From the NCBI RefSeq assembly GCF_900090045.1, contig NC_041787.1:186001-250000 (forward strand): DNA of 64,000 nucleotides, written 5' to 3'. The stretch is from Plasmodium malariae. Taxonomy: Eukaryota; Apicomplexa; Aconoidasida; Haemosporida; Plasmodiidae. The notes beneath the pieces are model-generated. The model did not search any database. It had not been told where the DNA came from and saw only the letters and a program-made list of their open reading frames with translations. The position numbers and the translations under genes are program-made. Shown here one piece after another: positions 25,319-37,200 of the stretch (its first letter is position 1; each line of letters opens with the position of its first letter).

Positions 25319-25700
25319 GAAAATGTTTTCTTTCTTTCAATGGGAATATATAAAAATTTTGCACATTTTCTTTTTTTATAGCTTTTTATTCCTTTGCATG
25401 ACTTTTATCATCTTTAGGTGTTTATTCATTTTTCACAGGGTAATTACCCGTACAAAGGCAACGAAAATTTTCACATGTTATAGGTAACTTGTCCATGAAT
25501 AGCTACAGAAAATAATACACAAATTTAAAATAGTAAATTTTCTACATTTAATTTAATTCTGCATATAAACACATTTACTTTCATTATTATATATTTTCTT
25601 TTTTTTCGTAATTATATCTTTATACCTCAAAAATCAACCGTCCTGCGTTCCTCCCCCCTATGGCAATATCTAAATAAACCCTTGGATTGGGAATTTTCAT
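23966..25700 (-). CDS. Cyclophilin-type peptidyl-prolyl cis-trans isomerase, 8 exons
   Basis: Catalyses cis-trans isomerisation of Xaa-Pro bonds. Exons on the minus strand: 25700-25626, 25502-25448, 25270-25194, 25065-24960, 24767-24673, 24579-24476, 24291-24222 and 24067-23966. All phases agree and give 227 residues (about 26 kDa). It opens MKIPNPRVYLDIAIGG (family VYFDI.IGG). It has ENFRCLCTG, then HRIVTNFMFQGGDF with the catalytic Arg and the FMxQ block. Next come GYGGESIYG, GILSM, NNSQFFVTF, PWLDKKHVVFGH (keeping the drug-contact Trp and His) and GKPKKQVYI. A 60-residue tail after the fold is not recognisable. There is no signal peptide, so it is probably cytosolic or nuclear. The conserved residues predict an active, cyclosporin-sensitive enzyme. 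The final two short exons are the least certain. Confidence 0.92.
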
Positions 25701-26368
25701 TTTTGTTCAAAAAAAAAAAAAAAAAAAAAAAAATTCAGCGTAAAAGAATTATATTTTACATCCTGTTAAAACTAACTTATAGTTAAAATATCCAATTTTA
25801 TTCCCTAATAAATATACATGAAAATGTGTTTTTTAATAAGCAATATAGTGTATATAAAAATGCCTATGTATACTTTTCTTTTTTCCTATTATTTTTTATA
25901 AATTTTATCAGGCAACTATTTTGGTCTACCTTCAATTAAAGTACTAAATGTTACATATTAAAAATATTATTTTTTTTTTTTTTTCTTTTTGTTCACTCGA
26001 GTTTTAATTCTAATTTCGTATCATCATTTCACAAAATTCCTATTTTAAAATTAAAATTAAATTTTTTAATTTGATATATTCTATAAAATGTTGGCAAAGG
26101 TGTGAGTTTACATATCAAGCTACATTTTTCTTCCTAATCACTACATTTATATATACCAGCAGATCAGTTGCACGTAAAGTAGTATGCATATAGTTATGTA
26201 TGTGTGTTTGTATATATATTTATACGACTTTATCCAAAAATATTTTAAAACATAGTAATTGCGTTGAAACTATTTGCAGTTTTACCTTATGCTTTTTTTT
26301 CTTTTTTTGTTTTACTTGTTGTGTAAGAGGTATTATACCTTTTACCATGTGATTTTAAAAAAGTGGAT

Positions 26369-26400
<32 letters not shown>

Positions 26401-26541
26401 GAGAAAAAATATTAAATATTATATATTATATATTATATATTAAATACATTTTTCAGGCTTTTATTTTTTCTTGTACATTATAGGCACAAATGTGACCTTC
26501 AAAAAATTAAGAGTTCTATTTTCTAGCGTAAGATAAATTTT

Positions 26542-26575
<34 letters not shown>

Positions 26576-26962
26576 TATATATTAAAAATTCGCTTGTTTC
26601 CACAAAAAATAAAAAGATGTACTTTAAATGATATTGCAAATGGTAAAAGTTACTTAAAAAAATATGAACACGTTATTTGAATGCTCGAGTCAATAAGCAT
26701 GATGGGTAAAACGAAATTTCTGAAATACTAAAAGAAACTGTTAATTTACTAAAAAATGTCTATGTTAGGAATATCCTATCATATATATGTGTAGATATAA
26801 TATAAAAATATACAAACACGAAAACATACGTTAGTATATATATAACTATGCATACTACTTATCTTCATACGGACGACTAGCTTGTAAATGCACCACAATA
26901 TATACTTCACAAAAAGTAAACGATAGTATATTCTATACAAAATACACACAACAAAATGTACT
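25701..26962. other. Intergenic, no gene seen
   Basis: 1.26 kb between the cyclophilin start and the TGS1-like stop, with both genes on the minus strand. It contains poly-A/poly-T runs (for example 25711-25731 and 26369-26390), a short ATTATAT repeat near 26410-26440, and no open frame with coding character. It should contain the cyclophilin promoter and the 3' end of the upstream gene. Confidence 0.6.
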
Positions 26963-29920
26963 CTATAAAATGTGTAAACAAAAGTGGTCTACTAAGAATC
27001 TGTTTAAATGAAAAACAAAAACATTTGAGTATGTCGCATGCCGCCTTGATAAAACATAAATTCGATTAAAATAAAAGTAAATTAACGAATTAAAATAATC
27101 CAGAAATGATGTAACATTGGTATTATATAAAAACTGTTTTGTAAAAAGATTAATTGTAATTAAGCATAAATTTAATTTATAAAATTTTTTTTTCTTTTCA
27201 TCTTCATATGAACAAGTATCACGTAAACCATCTAAAAGGAATTCAAAATGGTGAACTTTAAATAAAAAACTAAAAAAAAATTTTGTAATTTTTTCTATAA
27301 CAAATTTTTTTCCATTCAATTCAATATTAATAGATAGTTGTACTATCCTTTTAATAAACTTATTAAAATAAATTAATAGCTCCTTTTTATTACTATAATT
27401 AATGTAACTGTACTCTTTGTTTTTTATATCTGAGAATTCTAAAAAATCTAAGGAACCGATATTTACAAAATTACTATTAAAAAATTCTTGTAATTTAATA
27501 TTATTAGTTAATATGTTTAAAAAAATATTCATATAAAGAAAAAATTTAAAGAGAATTCTAATTATTATATAATGAATGTTTTTTAAATTTCTACTAGGTA
27601 CTTTTTTTAAGTTTATAGGTACTTTGTAATATTTAAAAAAATATTTCAAAAAAGATATATCATACAAATATATACCAAATAATACTATTATTTCTTTTTT
27701 AATTTTCATTATTATCATATTAAAATAACTAACTACAATTTCTAGCCCCGTACATATATTTATTATGTCTTGATATATATACGTTTCATATTTTTTTGTG
27801 ATTTTATTATTACGTAATTTTTTGGTCATTATCTTCTCACGTTTATTTTCTATATATATAAAAATATTATTTAAAAAGCTAATTTTTTGAAATCCAATTA
27901 TGTTCTTTATATTTTTAAAAAACAGATTTACTATGTAATTAATTATTTCATATGATTTCTTATTGACAAAATAATATAAAGACATAACATTATCGTTGTT
28001 AATTATAAAGTTATGCATCTTCTCATTTTTATTTATAATTAATTTTTCTCCATAAAATACTCCCTCCCCTTCTTTGATCCTTTTTGAAATATTATAAAGT
28101 AAACTTTTCCTTTTGTTATGCAATAATCTATGTAAGGAAAAATTAATACCCCTTTGTCTTATTTTATCATTTCCACATTTTGCTAGTTTATTATGAATGT
28201 AATAAATTTGATCATAACATATACCTTTTTTTCTTTTTAACAATGAAGCTATTTTTCCTAAATAAAGTACCATGCCAGTATTGTGCCACCTCCATATAAA
28301 ACTTTTCTTTTTAATACTACTGTTATGATGATCATTGCTTACATCTCTACTTTTTAAGAAGTTAACCTTATATTTATGAATATTGCTAACATAATCTTGT
28401 CTCTTACGACCCTTTCTCAATTGTGTATTTATCATCCTATTTTCTTTTGAGGGCCGTAAATAGTGGTTACACTGATCTACAGTAATTTTAAACAAATTTT
28501 TTATATTTGAAACATGTGATTCATTGCTATTTTTTTCATACAGTTTGTTGAAAAAATAATAAAAATTCCTTAAACTATTATCACAACTCTCCTTAAATCT
28601 GCTCCTATTTCTATTAACGTACAACTCTAAGAAAATATTATCTCTCAAGAATTCTTTCCTTTGTTTTTTTACTCCTGCACTTTCGTCCAATTTTGCTCCT
28701 AGTTCTGACATTTGTTCCACCAACACTGCCACACCTCTTTCCACTAATTCCTCCTCTCTTTCTTCCAACGATTGGACCACTTCTTCTCCTCCTACTGCTA
28801 ATTTTCCCCTCCTTTTTTTTTTTGTCCCTTTTAATTTGGTTAACTTTTCATAATAGACATAAAGATGCAACAGATCTTGCAAACACACATTTCTTGGTAA
28901 ATAAAAAATTAAATTTTTTGTTAATTTTAAAGATTCTTTTAAGCATGAATATGTAGATATCTTACTTTCTATATATTTTAAATCAAAATTTTTTTTCATT
29001 TTATATGATGGTCCCCCCCATGGAATACTCAAAAAAACAACATCTATTGTATCTTTCCTAAAATGATTTACTATATTAAAAAAATCACATAAAATGTAAT
29101 CTACATTGTTGTTATAAAATTTACAATTATGTTGACATTCTTTAATTCTAATTAATTTCACATCAGCTGCAATGGTAAAAACCCCTCTCATGCTATGGCA
29201 ATTTCCCCCAGCCCCAGAAAAAGGATCCAAATATATTAATATGGATTTATCTTTTGCTTTATTATATTTATTTTCTCTCTCATCTTTAAAGTATTTTTCA
29301 ATTGTAGGCTGTTTATTGTTATAAATCTCATTATTTTCAAAATAATTTTTTAAACCAATATCATTTTCACAATTTTTTTTCATTTTTTTTTTTTTTTGAA
29401 AATTTATTTCGTTAATTAACAACACGTTATTACCTATATTCTTTGATATATATTCTGGGGTCATTGAATATATCATTTCATTATCTAAAATAAAACATTT
29501 ATCTTTTTCTTTTTTTACTTCATTTTTATTTCTTACAATATACTCTTTTCTCCTTTCATTGTAATTTATGGAGTAATAATAAATTGTATCCTTTTTAAAT
29601 AAGTTGAAGTACTTCAAATTCTGAAATATTATAGGCATTTTAAATTTATATGTATTTTTTAATAACTCACAACTCTTGATGAAACATAATTCCCTAGCTT
29701 TACGATCATCTTTTCTGTATATATCTATTCGTTCCTTTTTATCATAATTATTTATTCTTTTGACAAAATGTATAAAGTTTGAACGTATTTCCTTATTTAC
29801 CAGATCATCTTCATCTAAATCTAAAACAGTGTAATATAGTGGATGAACTAAAAAACTGAAATACAAATTCTCGTCATTATTTCTTGCGTCGTTAAAGCGA
29901 TTGTACTTAATTTTAATCAT
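26963..29920 (-). CDS. TGS1: Trimethylguanosine synthase-like cap methyltransferase
   Basis: Single-exon protein of 985 residues. The family adds two methyl groups to the m7G cap of snRNA and snoRNA, using S-adenosylmethionine, in the nucleus. The catalytic fold is at about residues 228-345. It has the SAM-binding DPFSGAGGN (from residue 232; family DxFxGxGGN), FTIAADVKLIRIKECQHN, ILCDFF, and VVFLSIPWGGPSY (near residue 296; family SPPWGGPxY). The Trp that stacks on the cap guanine is present, and Pro is replaced by Ile at one position. The preceding 227 residues and the following roughly 640 are not recognised. The long C-terminal part is hydrophobic and Lys/Asn-rich and has no homology I can name. 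The protein is much longer than yeast Tgs1 and similar in length to the human enzyme, but with the domain near the N-terminus. The methyltransferase call is strong; the exact substrate is inferred from family. Confidence 0.88.
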   Translation of the reverse strand: MIKIKYNRFNDARNNDENLYFSFLVHPLYYTVLDLDEDDLVNKEIRSNFIHFVKRINNYDKKERIDIYRKDDRKARELCFIKSCELLKNTYKFKMPIIFQNLKYFNLFKKDTIYYYSINYNERRKEYIVRNKNEVKKEKDKCFILDNEMIYSMTPEYISKNIGNNVLLINEINFQKKKKMKKNCENDIGLKNYFENNEIYNNKQPTIEKYFKDERENKYNKAKDKSILIYLDPFSGAGGNCHSMRGVFTIAADVKLIRIKECQHNCKFYNNNVDYILCDFFNIVNHFRKDTIDVVFLSIPWGGPSYKMKKNFDLKYIESKISTYSCLKESLKLTKNLIFYLPRNVCLQDLLHLYVYYEKLTKLKGTKKKRRGKLAVGGEEVVQSLEEREEELVERGVAVLVEQMSELGAKLDESAGVKKQRKEFLRDNIFLELYVNRNRSRFKESCDNSLRNFYYFFNKLYEKNSNESHVSNIKNLFKITVDQCNHYLRPSKENRMINTQLRKGRKRQDYVSNIHKYKVNFLKSRDVSNDHHNSSIKKKSFIWRWHNTGMVLYLGKIASLLKRKKGICYDQIYYIHNKLAKCGNDKIRQRGINFSLHRLLHNKRKSLLYNISKRIKEGEGVFYGEKLIINKNEKMHNFIINNDNVMSLYYFVNKKSYEIINYIVNLFFKNIKNIIGFQKISFLNNIFIYIENKREKIMTKKLRNNKITKKYETYIYQDIINICTGLEIVVSYFNMIIMKIKKEIIVLFGIYLYDISFLKYFFKYYKVPINLKKVPSRNLKNIHYIIIRILFKFFLYMNIFLNILTNNIKLQEFFNSNFVNIGSLDFLEFSDIKNKEYSYINYSNKKELLIYFNKFIKRIVQLSINIELNGKKFVIEKITKFFFSFLFKVHHFEFLLDGLRDTCSYEDEKKKKFYKLNLCLITINLFTKQFLYNTNVTSFLDYFNSLIYFYFNRIYVLSRRHATYSNVFVFHLNRFLVDHFCLHIL

Positions 29921-30929
29921 TTCCCCTATTCTTCGGTTCCTTCGAAATATTGCTTTTTTCCTTATTTTCCCGCTATTTTTTACTTTATCCTTTTCTTTAT
30001 CATCCCTATTTTTTTCTTTTTTTATTTTTTTTTAAAAATTGAGCGATAGCAGTAAAATCATACAAAAGCTTCACAAAAATAATCACTCTAGCTTAATTCT
30101 CATAATCGCATTCTTATTAACAAGACTGCACATTAGTGGCTATATAGTCAATAACAAACATAAATATATTTTAATTTTTAAAATATATACAAATGCATAC
30201 ATATATATATAACAAAAATACGTACATATATATTCACATGCACACATAAATGTATATAAGAGCCTTTCTTAAACATCACTCTCTCTCTACTTCAGAAGAT
30301 ATTTATTCTATTTAAAAAGCTAAACGTTTCATTTTCTATTTTTTATATTCCCAAAAATTTTAATCTTTTTTTCACCAATTCTTCTAAACATACGATTATA
30401 TGGAATCACACGGTAGAAATATTTTTTTTTTAAATGCGTAAGTTTCAGTTGTATTCCATTGTATGAAAATTTTAAAGATATATATGCAATCACCGACCAT
30501 AAGTAAAATATAAACATATATAGAAGCTAAGTGGCTCACACTTTTTAAAATAACACTTAAAAAAAAAAAAAAAAACACTTAAAACATGTACATATATGTA
30601 CATATATATATTCACGTTCATGCAGATATAATTTTTAAGAAAAAAGAAATAAACACATAACTTCCACAAAAAAATAAAAAATCACCTCTTGTAGAAATAG
30701 AAATAGGAAATGTTACTAGCTAAAATTATATCCTTTAAAAGCTTTTGTTAATGTTAATGATATATATGTGATTCAAAATTATGCTATTGTCAAAATTCGT
30801 ACAAATAAACATGTTCACGTTTTCATCCTTTTCTTAAAATAATATTTATATTTTTTTCGAAAAGTTATGTATATTTACACCAACTAAATTGTTTGTATAT
30901 TTCGTTTAATTATACATATGTATACCGTA

Positions 30930-30937
30930 TGCATGCA
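30930..30937. promoter_or_regulatory. TGCATGCA palindrome, possible ApiAP2 site
   Basis: Perfect 8-bp palindrome TGCATGCA. This sequence is the published DNA-binding preference of one Plasmodium ApiAP2 transcription factor. It sits about 1 kb upstream of the TGS1-like start codon and next to a GC-rich hairpin. A single match can be chance, although GC-containing octamers are uncommon in this DNA. Confidence 0.3.
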
Positions 30938-30953
30938 CAATAATAATAATTTA

Positions 30954-30982
30954 GGCGAGCAGAAGCTGGAGGGCCTGCTTCG
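30954..30982. other. GC-rich hairpin in AT-rich intergenic DNA
   Basis: 20 of 29 bases are G or C, against a background near 15-20%. CGAGCAG (30956-30962) pairs with CTGCTTCG (30975-30982), leaving one bulged T and a 12-base G-rich loop. A TGCATGCA palindrome lies 17 bases upstream (30930-30937). No protein frame runs through it. It could be part of a small RNA or a protein-binding site; I cannot assign a function. Confidence 0.4.
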
Positions 30983-31258
30983 TATATATAATAATTATGT
31001 ATGATTATACATATTCGAATTATATGAACACTTGACATATTTCATAAATATAACAGAAGAATATTTCACAAGCTTAAAATAAAAAAAAAAATATAGTTGA
31101 AAATTTTTTATTATGTTTTTAATCAAACGAATTAGCTATGTAAAATGTAACTAAAAAAAAAAAAAATAAAAAATAAAAAAAAAATGAATGTTGCATAAAG
31201 ACAAGTAATCTTATAAAGATCCTCCAAAGGAACATTATAACTTTATCGTTTCGTCCTT

Positions 31259-34200
31259 TTACTTCTTTTTACCTTTTTTTCCTTTTTGTATAAAACTAGA
31301 CTTTGAAGCAAGTTTAAATTCTCGTATGTCTGGAGCTGAGTTTGTTATTATGCAGTTTCCTAATTCATCTGTCTACTCATAAAAAAAAAAAAAAGAAATA
31401 TGTAAACAAATAATCATGTAAAAATAAAGGATGTGATGTACATAAAATTCACAACATAAATGATTTAACAAATCAACACTCCCTCAGATGTGGAAAAACA
31501 TTATTCCACATAGCATTACAATGCTCGTGAAATCATTTAAATGGAACTGTGGATATTTATAGGATCACTTGTTAATATGTAAAAGTAAAAATGTAAATAT
31601 TAAACCTTTTCCTAATACATATTTATACGCATATATGTATACATATATATATATATATACATATATGTATGTACTTATGTACTTGAACAATAGCAAAAAC
31701 AAAAAAAGAACTCATAGTTGTAACGTTATCAAAAATTATTGCAATAAATGTACTTATAAAACAAAATAAAATAATGCGGTGATACCGATATATTCTTAAT
31801 TAAATTTTTCTCCTTTTCATCATTTGAATTTTTTAAGAAATGTGAAATACACGATTCTGCCACTTTTCCTTTTTTCGTATTTCCCGGAACTAATTTTACC
31901 TTATATTTGTGATTCTGTAAATGGTTATAAAAAAAAAAAGGAATTGAAATGAAAAAAAGCGAAAGTGGAAAAATAAGAAAAAATGGAAAAACAAAAAAAG
32001 GACAAAGAAATAAACAATAAAGTCCGTTTTTATATCATATTATCATTAATATTATATCTTTTATTTAGGTAAACAGTTATAACTTGAAGAGCGGAATAAG
32101 GAGCACACATAGGAATTGCAAATAATAAATTATCCCCTTCTTTTGGACAGCTTATCAACTTTTGTAATTCACTTAATTTTATCTAAAAAAAAAAAAAAGG
32201 GATCGAAATATTTTGTATTCATGTATTTCCTAAAGCGATGTATGATTTTTTCGTTTTTCTTTTTTTCCCCACTTATTTATTTCCTCCTCCTCTATCTTTT
32301 CAAATAAGCTTCATCTTATTTTTTATGCACACATGAACATAAAATATGTAATTATTACTTTCATTTCATCTTCATTAATTTCTTCAAAATTAGGTATAAT
32401 TTCCTTTGTGCTCTTATATTTACTTTGAATCTCCAGTATTTTAGTGTTTTGTTTTTCTTTTTTTGTTTTCTCAATTTCATGTTTCATCTGAAAAAATTTT
32501 TACCATCATATTTGGAAATAATTATATTAAATATAAATATAAACTACAAAATATCACGGGATAATATGATTAACTAATACGAGTATTTTCCGCTTTCTTC
32601 TTAACCTTTCTAGATCCAATAATTTTCATATGTAATTGTCTTTCCTCCTCATCATCCACTTGCTCTTTATACTTTTTTTTCATCCTTTTCTTTTTTGATC
32701 TTGCTCCTCTCAATAAATGAACGCAATTCTGAAAAAATAATATAAAGTTATATTTTTTTCTTTGTTGTACTTTCTTATTTTTTTTGGAAAAAGCACAAAA
32801 AAAATTTTTTTAAAAAAAGGAAAAGTTATCTAAAATTAACGAAAGTTGCCTAATATAGTCCAAATTTGACTAAAATTGCCTAAAATTGACTAGAACTGAC
32901 TAAAACTAACTACATTTGACTGAAATTAAGACAGCTCTATATTTTTATACATAAAAGCGCGAATGCAACAGCTTAATTTTTGTTCCTTTACAATGACTTG
33001 AAAAAGAATAATTTATTTGTTATAATTGGTAAACGAATTTTAACAAAAATTATATAATCTTCATATTATTCTTATATTCCATTTTACTCTTCGTTTGTAG
33101 TGCTTACCATTTCTTTATTGGGATCTCTAAATGATTCATTATTAATAGAAACTGCTTTTTTATTTTCATCGTTTTTATGGAAATAATTTCCATTATGTTT
33201 ATTTGAATATTTTCCATACTTCTCCTCCATGCTTGTATTATCATCATTCTTCTCATTTTTCATTTCTTCTTTATATACTGCTTTTTCATGGTTTCTTTTT
33301 CCCACATTTTTTTTTTCCATAAAGTTATTATTTCCCTCTTCATCATCTTCATCATCTTCATCATCCTCTTCGTCTTCTTTGTCCTTTTCACTCTCTTCAT
33401 CCTCCTCATCCTCTTCATCCTCCTCATCCTCTTCGTCCTCTTCATCCTCCTCATCCTCTTCATCCTCCTCATCCTCTTTGTCCTCTTCATCCTTTTCGTC
33501 CTCTTCATCCTTTTCGACCCCTTCGTCTTCTTTGTCTTCCTCTTTATCTTCTTCCTTTTCATCCCCCTTTTTCGTAGATGTAAATTCTACATCATTTTCC
33601 TTGTCATTCTCCTTATCCTTCAATTCTTCATCTTCCATCTCCTGAAGTAATTTGCTGACATCCATTTTTACAAAGCCCGTGGGTTTACGAGACCTGGTTG
33701 ACCTCGGTATATTCAATGATAGTTGTCTCTCAGTAGGAATAATTTCATCTTCTGAACTAAAAGATACACTTTTTTTTTTCTTCATATCACTGAATGGTTT
33801 CTCACTGAATGGTTTCTCACTGAATGGTTTCTCACTGAATGGTTTCTCACTGAATGTTTTTTCACTAAATGAGACTTTTTCGTATTTCTTATCCTCTCCC
33901 TCTTGATAGAACTTGTCTTCACTTCCAATCTCCTCAAGTAATTTGCTGACATCCATTTTTACAAACCCTGTAGGTTTACGCGACCTGGTTGGCCTCGGTA
34001 TATTCAGTGATAGTTGTCTCTCAGTAGGAATAATTTCATCTTCAGAACTAAAAGATACACTTTTTTCTTTCATAAGAGTACATGTTTTTTCATTAAATGA
34101 CACTTTTACTTGCTTTGTTTTATCCCATTCCTCTTCTTTAACTTTCTCTTCATTTCCTATCTTTTCAAGTATTTTGCTAACATCCATTTTAACATAACCC

Positions 34201-37200
34201 GTAGGTTTACGTGTTCTAATAGGTCTAGATAATTTCAAAGTATCTTGATTTTTAACACAATCATTTTCATCTTCTAAAATACAGCTTATACCTTTTTTCT
34301 CCATATTGTCACACTTATTCTCACTGAACGTTACTTTATAATGTTCTCTTTTACGTTCTCTCTTATCTTCATAATCCTCTTCTCCTTTTTTTTTCTGTGT
34401 AACGTTAAAATTTCCATCCTCATCTTCCACATCTTCATCATCTATCTCTTTCAGCAGTTTACTAACATCCATTTTTACAAATCCTGTAGGTTTTCGACAC
34501 CTGGTAGGTCTCACTAGATCTGGAGCTTCTTCATTACATACGAAAGAAACATTTTTCTTTTTCTCTTCTTCACTTTCTCTCTTTTCATTAATCAAACTAC
34601 TTAATACGAGATTTTCATCATCTTTATTTATTTTTCCCTTCTTATCCAAAGAATTATCATTAGAATCATCATCTTTAAAAGAAACTGGAGGACTACCATA
34701 TACTTCGCATGAATAGAACATTTTTTTTTTTTTTTTATTTTCATACACATAGTCCTTCACTATTTTATAATTCCCCATATTTCGAAAGGAATCAATTTTC
34801 ATGTTATGCATAGGACGAGTAACATTCGATTTAATCACACTAAGCACACTCACATAATCTTGATGACTTTTTAAAAAACTGTAATTTTTAAACAAGGTGT
34901 ATATATCTAATCCACATCGAGGAGAATCTTTCAAATATGCGTATTTTTTTATTAATAAAAATATTTTATTAACAAATAAGAAAAATAATTTATTGCTTAT
35001 TTTCCTAAAATGTATATTGAAATTTCTTAAATATGTTTTTAAATAAGCATCTCCTAAAGATCCATAAATTCTAACCTTGATATAATGATAAACTAAATAA
35101 AAGTACACGTAAAATATACAAAATACACTTAGTAATTTCCTAAAATGTTTTTTTAGAACCTTACATACACAGTGCAAATGTTGATCACTATTTTTGTTAT
35201 GTAAAAGAAGCTTCTTAACTGTTCTCCAGTTTTTCATCATGTACAAATAATTACATATCAAACATTCACATGATATCTTAATAACCTCATATTCACAACT
35301 CTGAACAATTCCTAAATTTTCTGAAATTAGAAATATTTTATCATATATATTCGTACATTTACCTTTTAACAAATTCATTTTATTTCTATCTTGAAAAATA
35401 AGACTACATAATTTTCTAAAAATATACCTTCTATTGTAATTTCTTCTGAAGTAATATTTGTAGCTTCCAATATGTGAACCAATAAATTTACTCCTTTTCT
35501 TCATATTTTCTGATACATTTAAGAATTTTAAAAGTGTTTCTAATACACATATACACGTATAGTTATCAACATTTTTACGGTGTACGTCGTTTCCACTATC
35601 ATTAACTATAAAACGGTTGCAACTGCAACTCACATAAAAATTATTCTTATTTATGTAGCTTTTTTTTTTGTTTCCATTTATTATTGTATTATCACCATTT
35701 CTGCTACTACTGTAATTGATGTGGTCACCACTGCTACTATGCATATAAATATTGTTAATATGGCAAGTGTTCATACCGCTATTGTGCATATCGTTACAGT
35801 TCACACCTTCATTGCTCATAGCACTACCAATAATATCGATACCATTAATACCTGTGCCATTACTGTCCTTGTTATCACAAACATTGGTTTCATCTAAACT
35901 GTTCTTACTACTATTCACACTTTCATTACCATTTTTAACGATTTTCTCCGAGTCATCCATATTATTCTCTTCCATATTGTCATCCGCTATGTTGTCAATT
36001 TGAAATAAAATACATAGACCCATTTCCAATTTAACATGAGGTAAATAATTTTTTTTCCCTCTTATTACAAAGGAACCTGTTTTTAAGTATTCACCTGAAG
36101 GTGCAGATTTACTAACTTGATGATGATATACCCACCACGCGGATGTAATGATTTTATCATTCCATGCTGAGCTTCTACATATAGCTAATTGCCCAGCTTC
36201 AGAAAGTGTCTTTTCAGGAATAGGTTTATCTTTATGTGTATTTTTAATTATGCAAGAAGCTGCACCATGCACATCTGCATGCACATAAATATCATTTTTC
36301 TGAAAATATCTTCTAAATAATATTTCATTCTGTAAAGCATCCTTTCCAGCAATTACTAAATAATTTTCAGATGATATGAACCAATGAAATTTTTCAAACC
36401 AGTATATTTTCCTTAATTTTTGTATTTGACATACAACTTTTTGTTTACTCTTTTGCTTGTTCTCTTTATCTTTTTTTTTTTTTTCCACTTTTTTCATAGC
36501 AAAATCGGTTGATATCTTCGTTTTTCGAATTTTTTCCTCTGCTTTTTTTCTCGACTTTTGATAATCTTCAATATTTCCATACACGGAATTATTTAAATTT
36601 ATCGTAACGGAAAACTTCTTATTATGAACATCATTCTTTTTCAAATTAACATCTTGTTCATTGCTAGAAATTAATCCATCTTCACTTCTTTCACTATTAG
36701 AATCTTCAAAATCATCCAGCAACAATTCCATTTCACAATTATTAAAATTCACTGAGCTTATACATGATGCGATGGGGTGATTCTGTTTTTTAAACAATTT
36801 TATGTGATCCCATATTTTTTCCCAATTAGCACTTGTTGATATTGCAGCACGCATTAAATTTATCGCTGATTCTACAAATTCATCATTTGCCTGAATTAAT
36901 GAAATTTTTTTTTTTAAAGTGTTTACTTCTTTTTCCAATTGCTCAATTCTCCTTTCATGATCTAATTTAATTTTATCCTTTTTTGTAAGAGCATTTTTAT
37001 TTTTATTTATTTCTTGCTGTTTATCATACTTTGATAATTCCATTTTACTAAAATATGTATCAACACATATATTAAAATCAGCAAATTCCACTATCTCCAT
37101 TTTACCTTCATCCACTTTTATTTTATGATTAGCTAAGACAATTGGTGAAAATTCTGAAAATACACGTTCTTCACTATTTTCTACATTTTCGCATATACTT

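Larger units (their letters stand above)
29921..31258. other. Intergenic, with a GC-rich hairpin
   Basis: 1.3 kb between the TGS1-like start and the Rqc2 stop. It is mostly AT-rich with TATA and ACATAT runs and no coding potential. The exception is a short GC-rich patch at 30954-30982, listed separately. The first few hundred bases after 29921 are expected to be the promoter and leader of the TGS1-like gene. Confidence 0.6.

Noticed and set aside
30329..30578. Two overlapping small frames on the minus strand between TGS1 and Rqc2
   Set aside because: Short, overlapping each other in different frames, AT-driven composition, and no splice partner or homology.
33229..33650. Poly-serine/phenylalanine open frames on the plus strand
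   Set aside because: They are the antisense of the Asp/Glu tract of Rqc2 exon 1.
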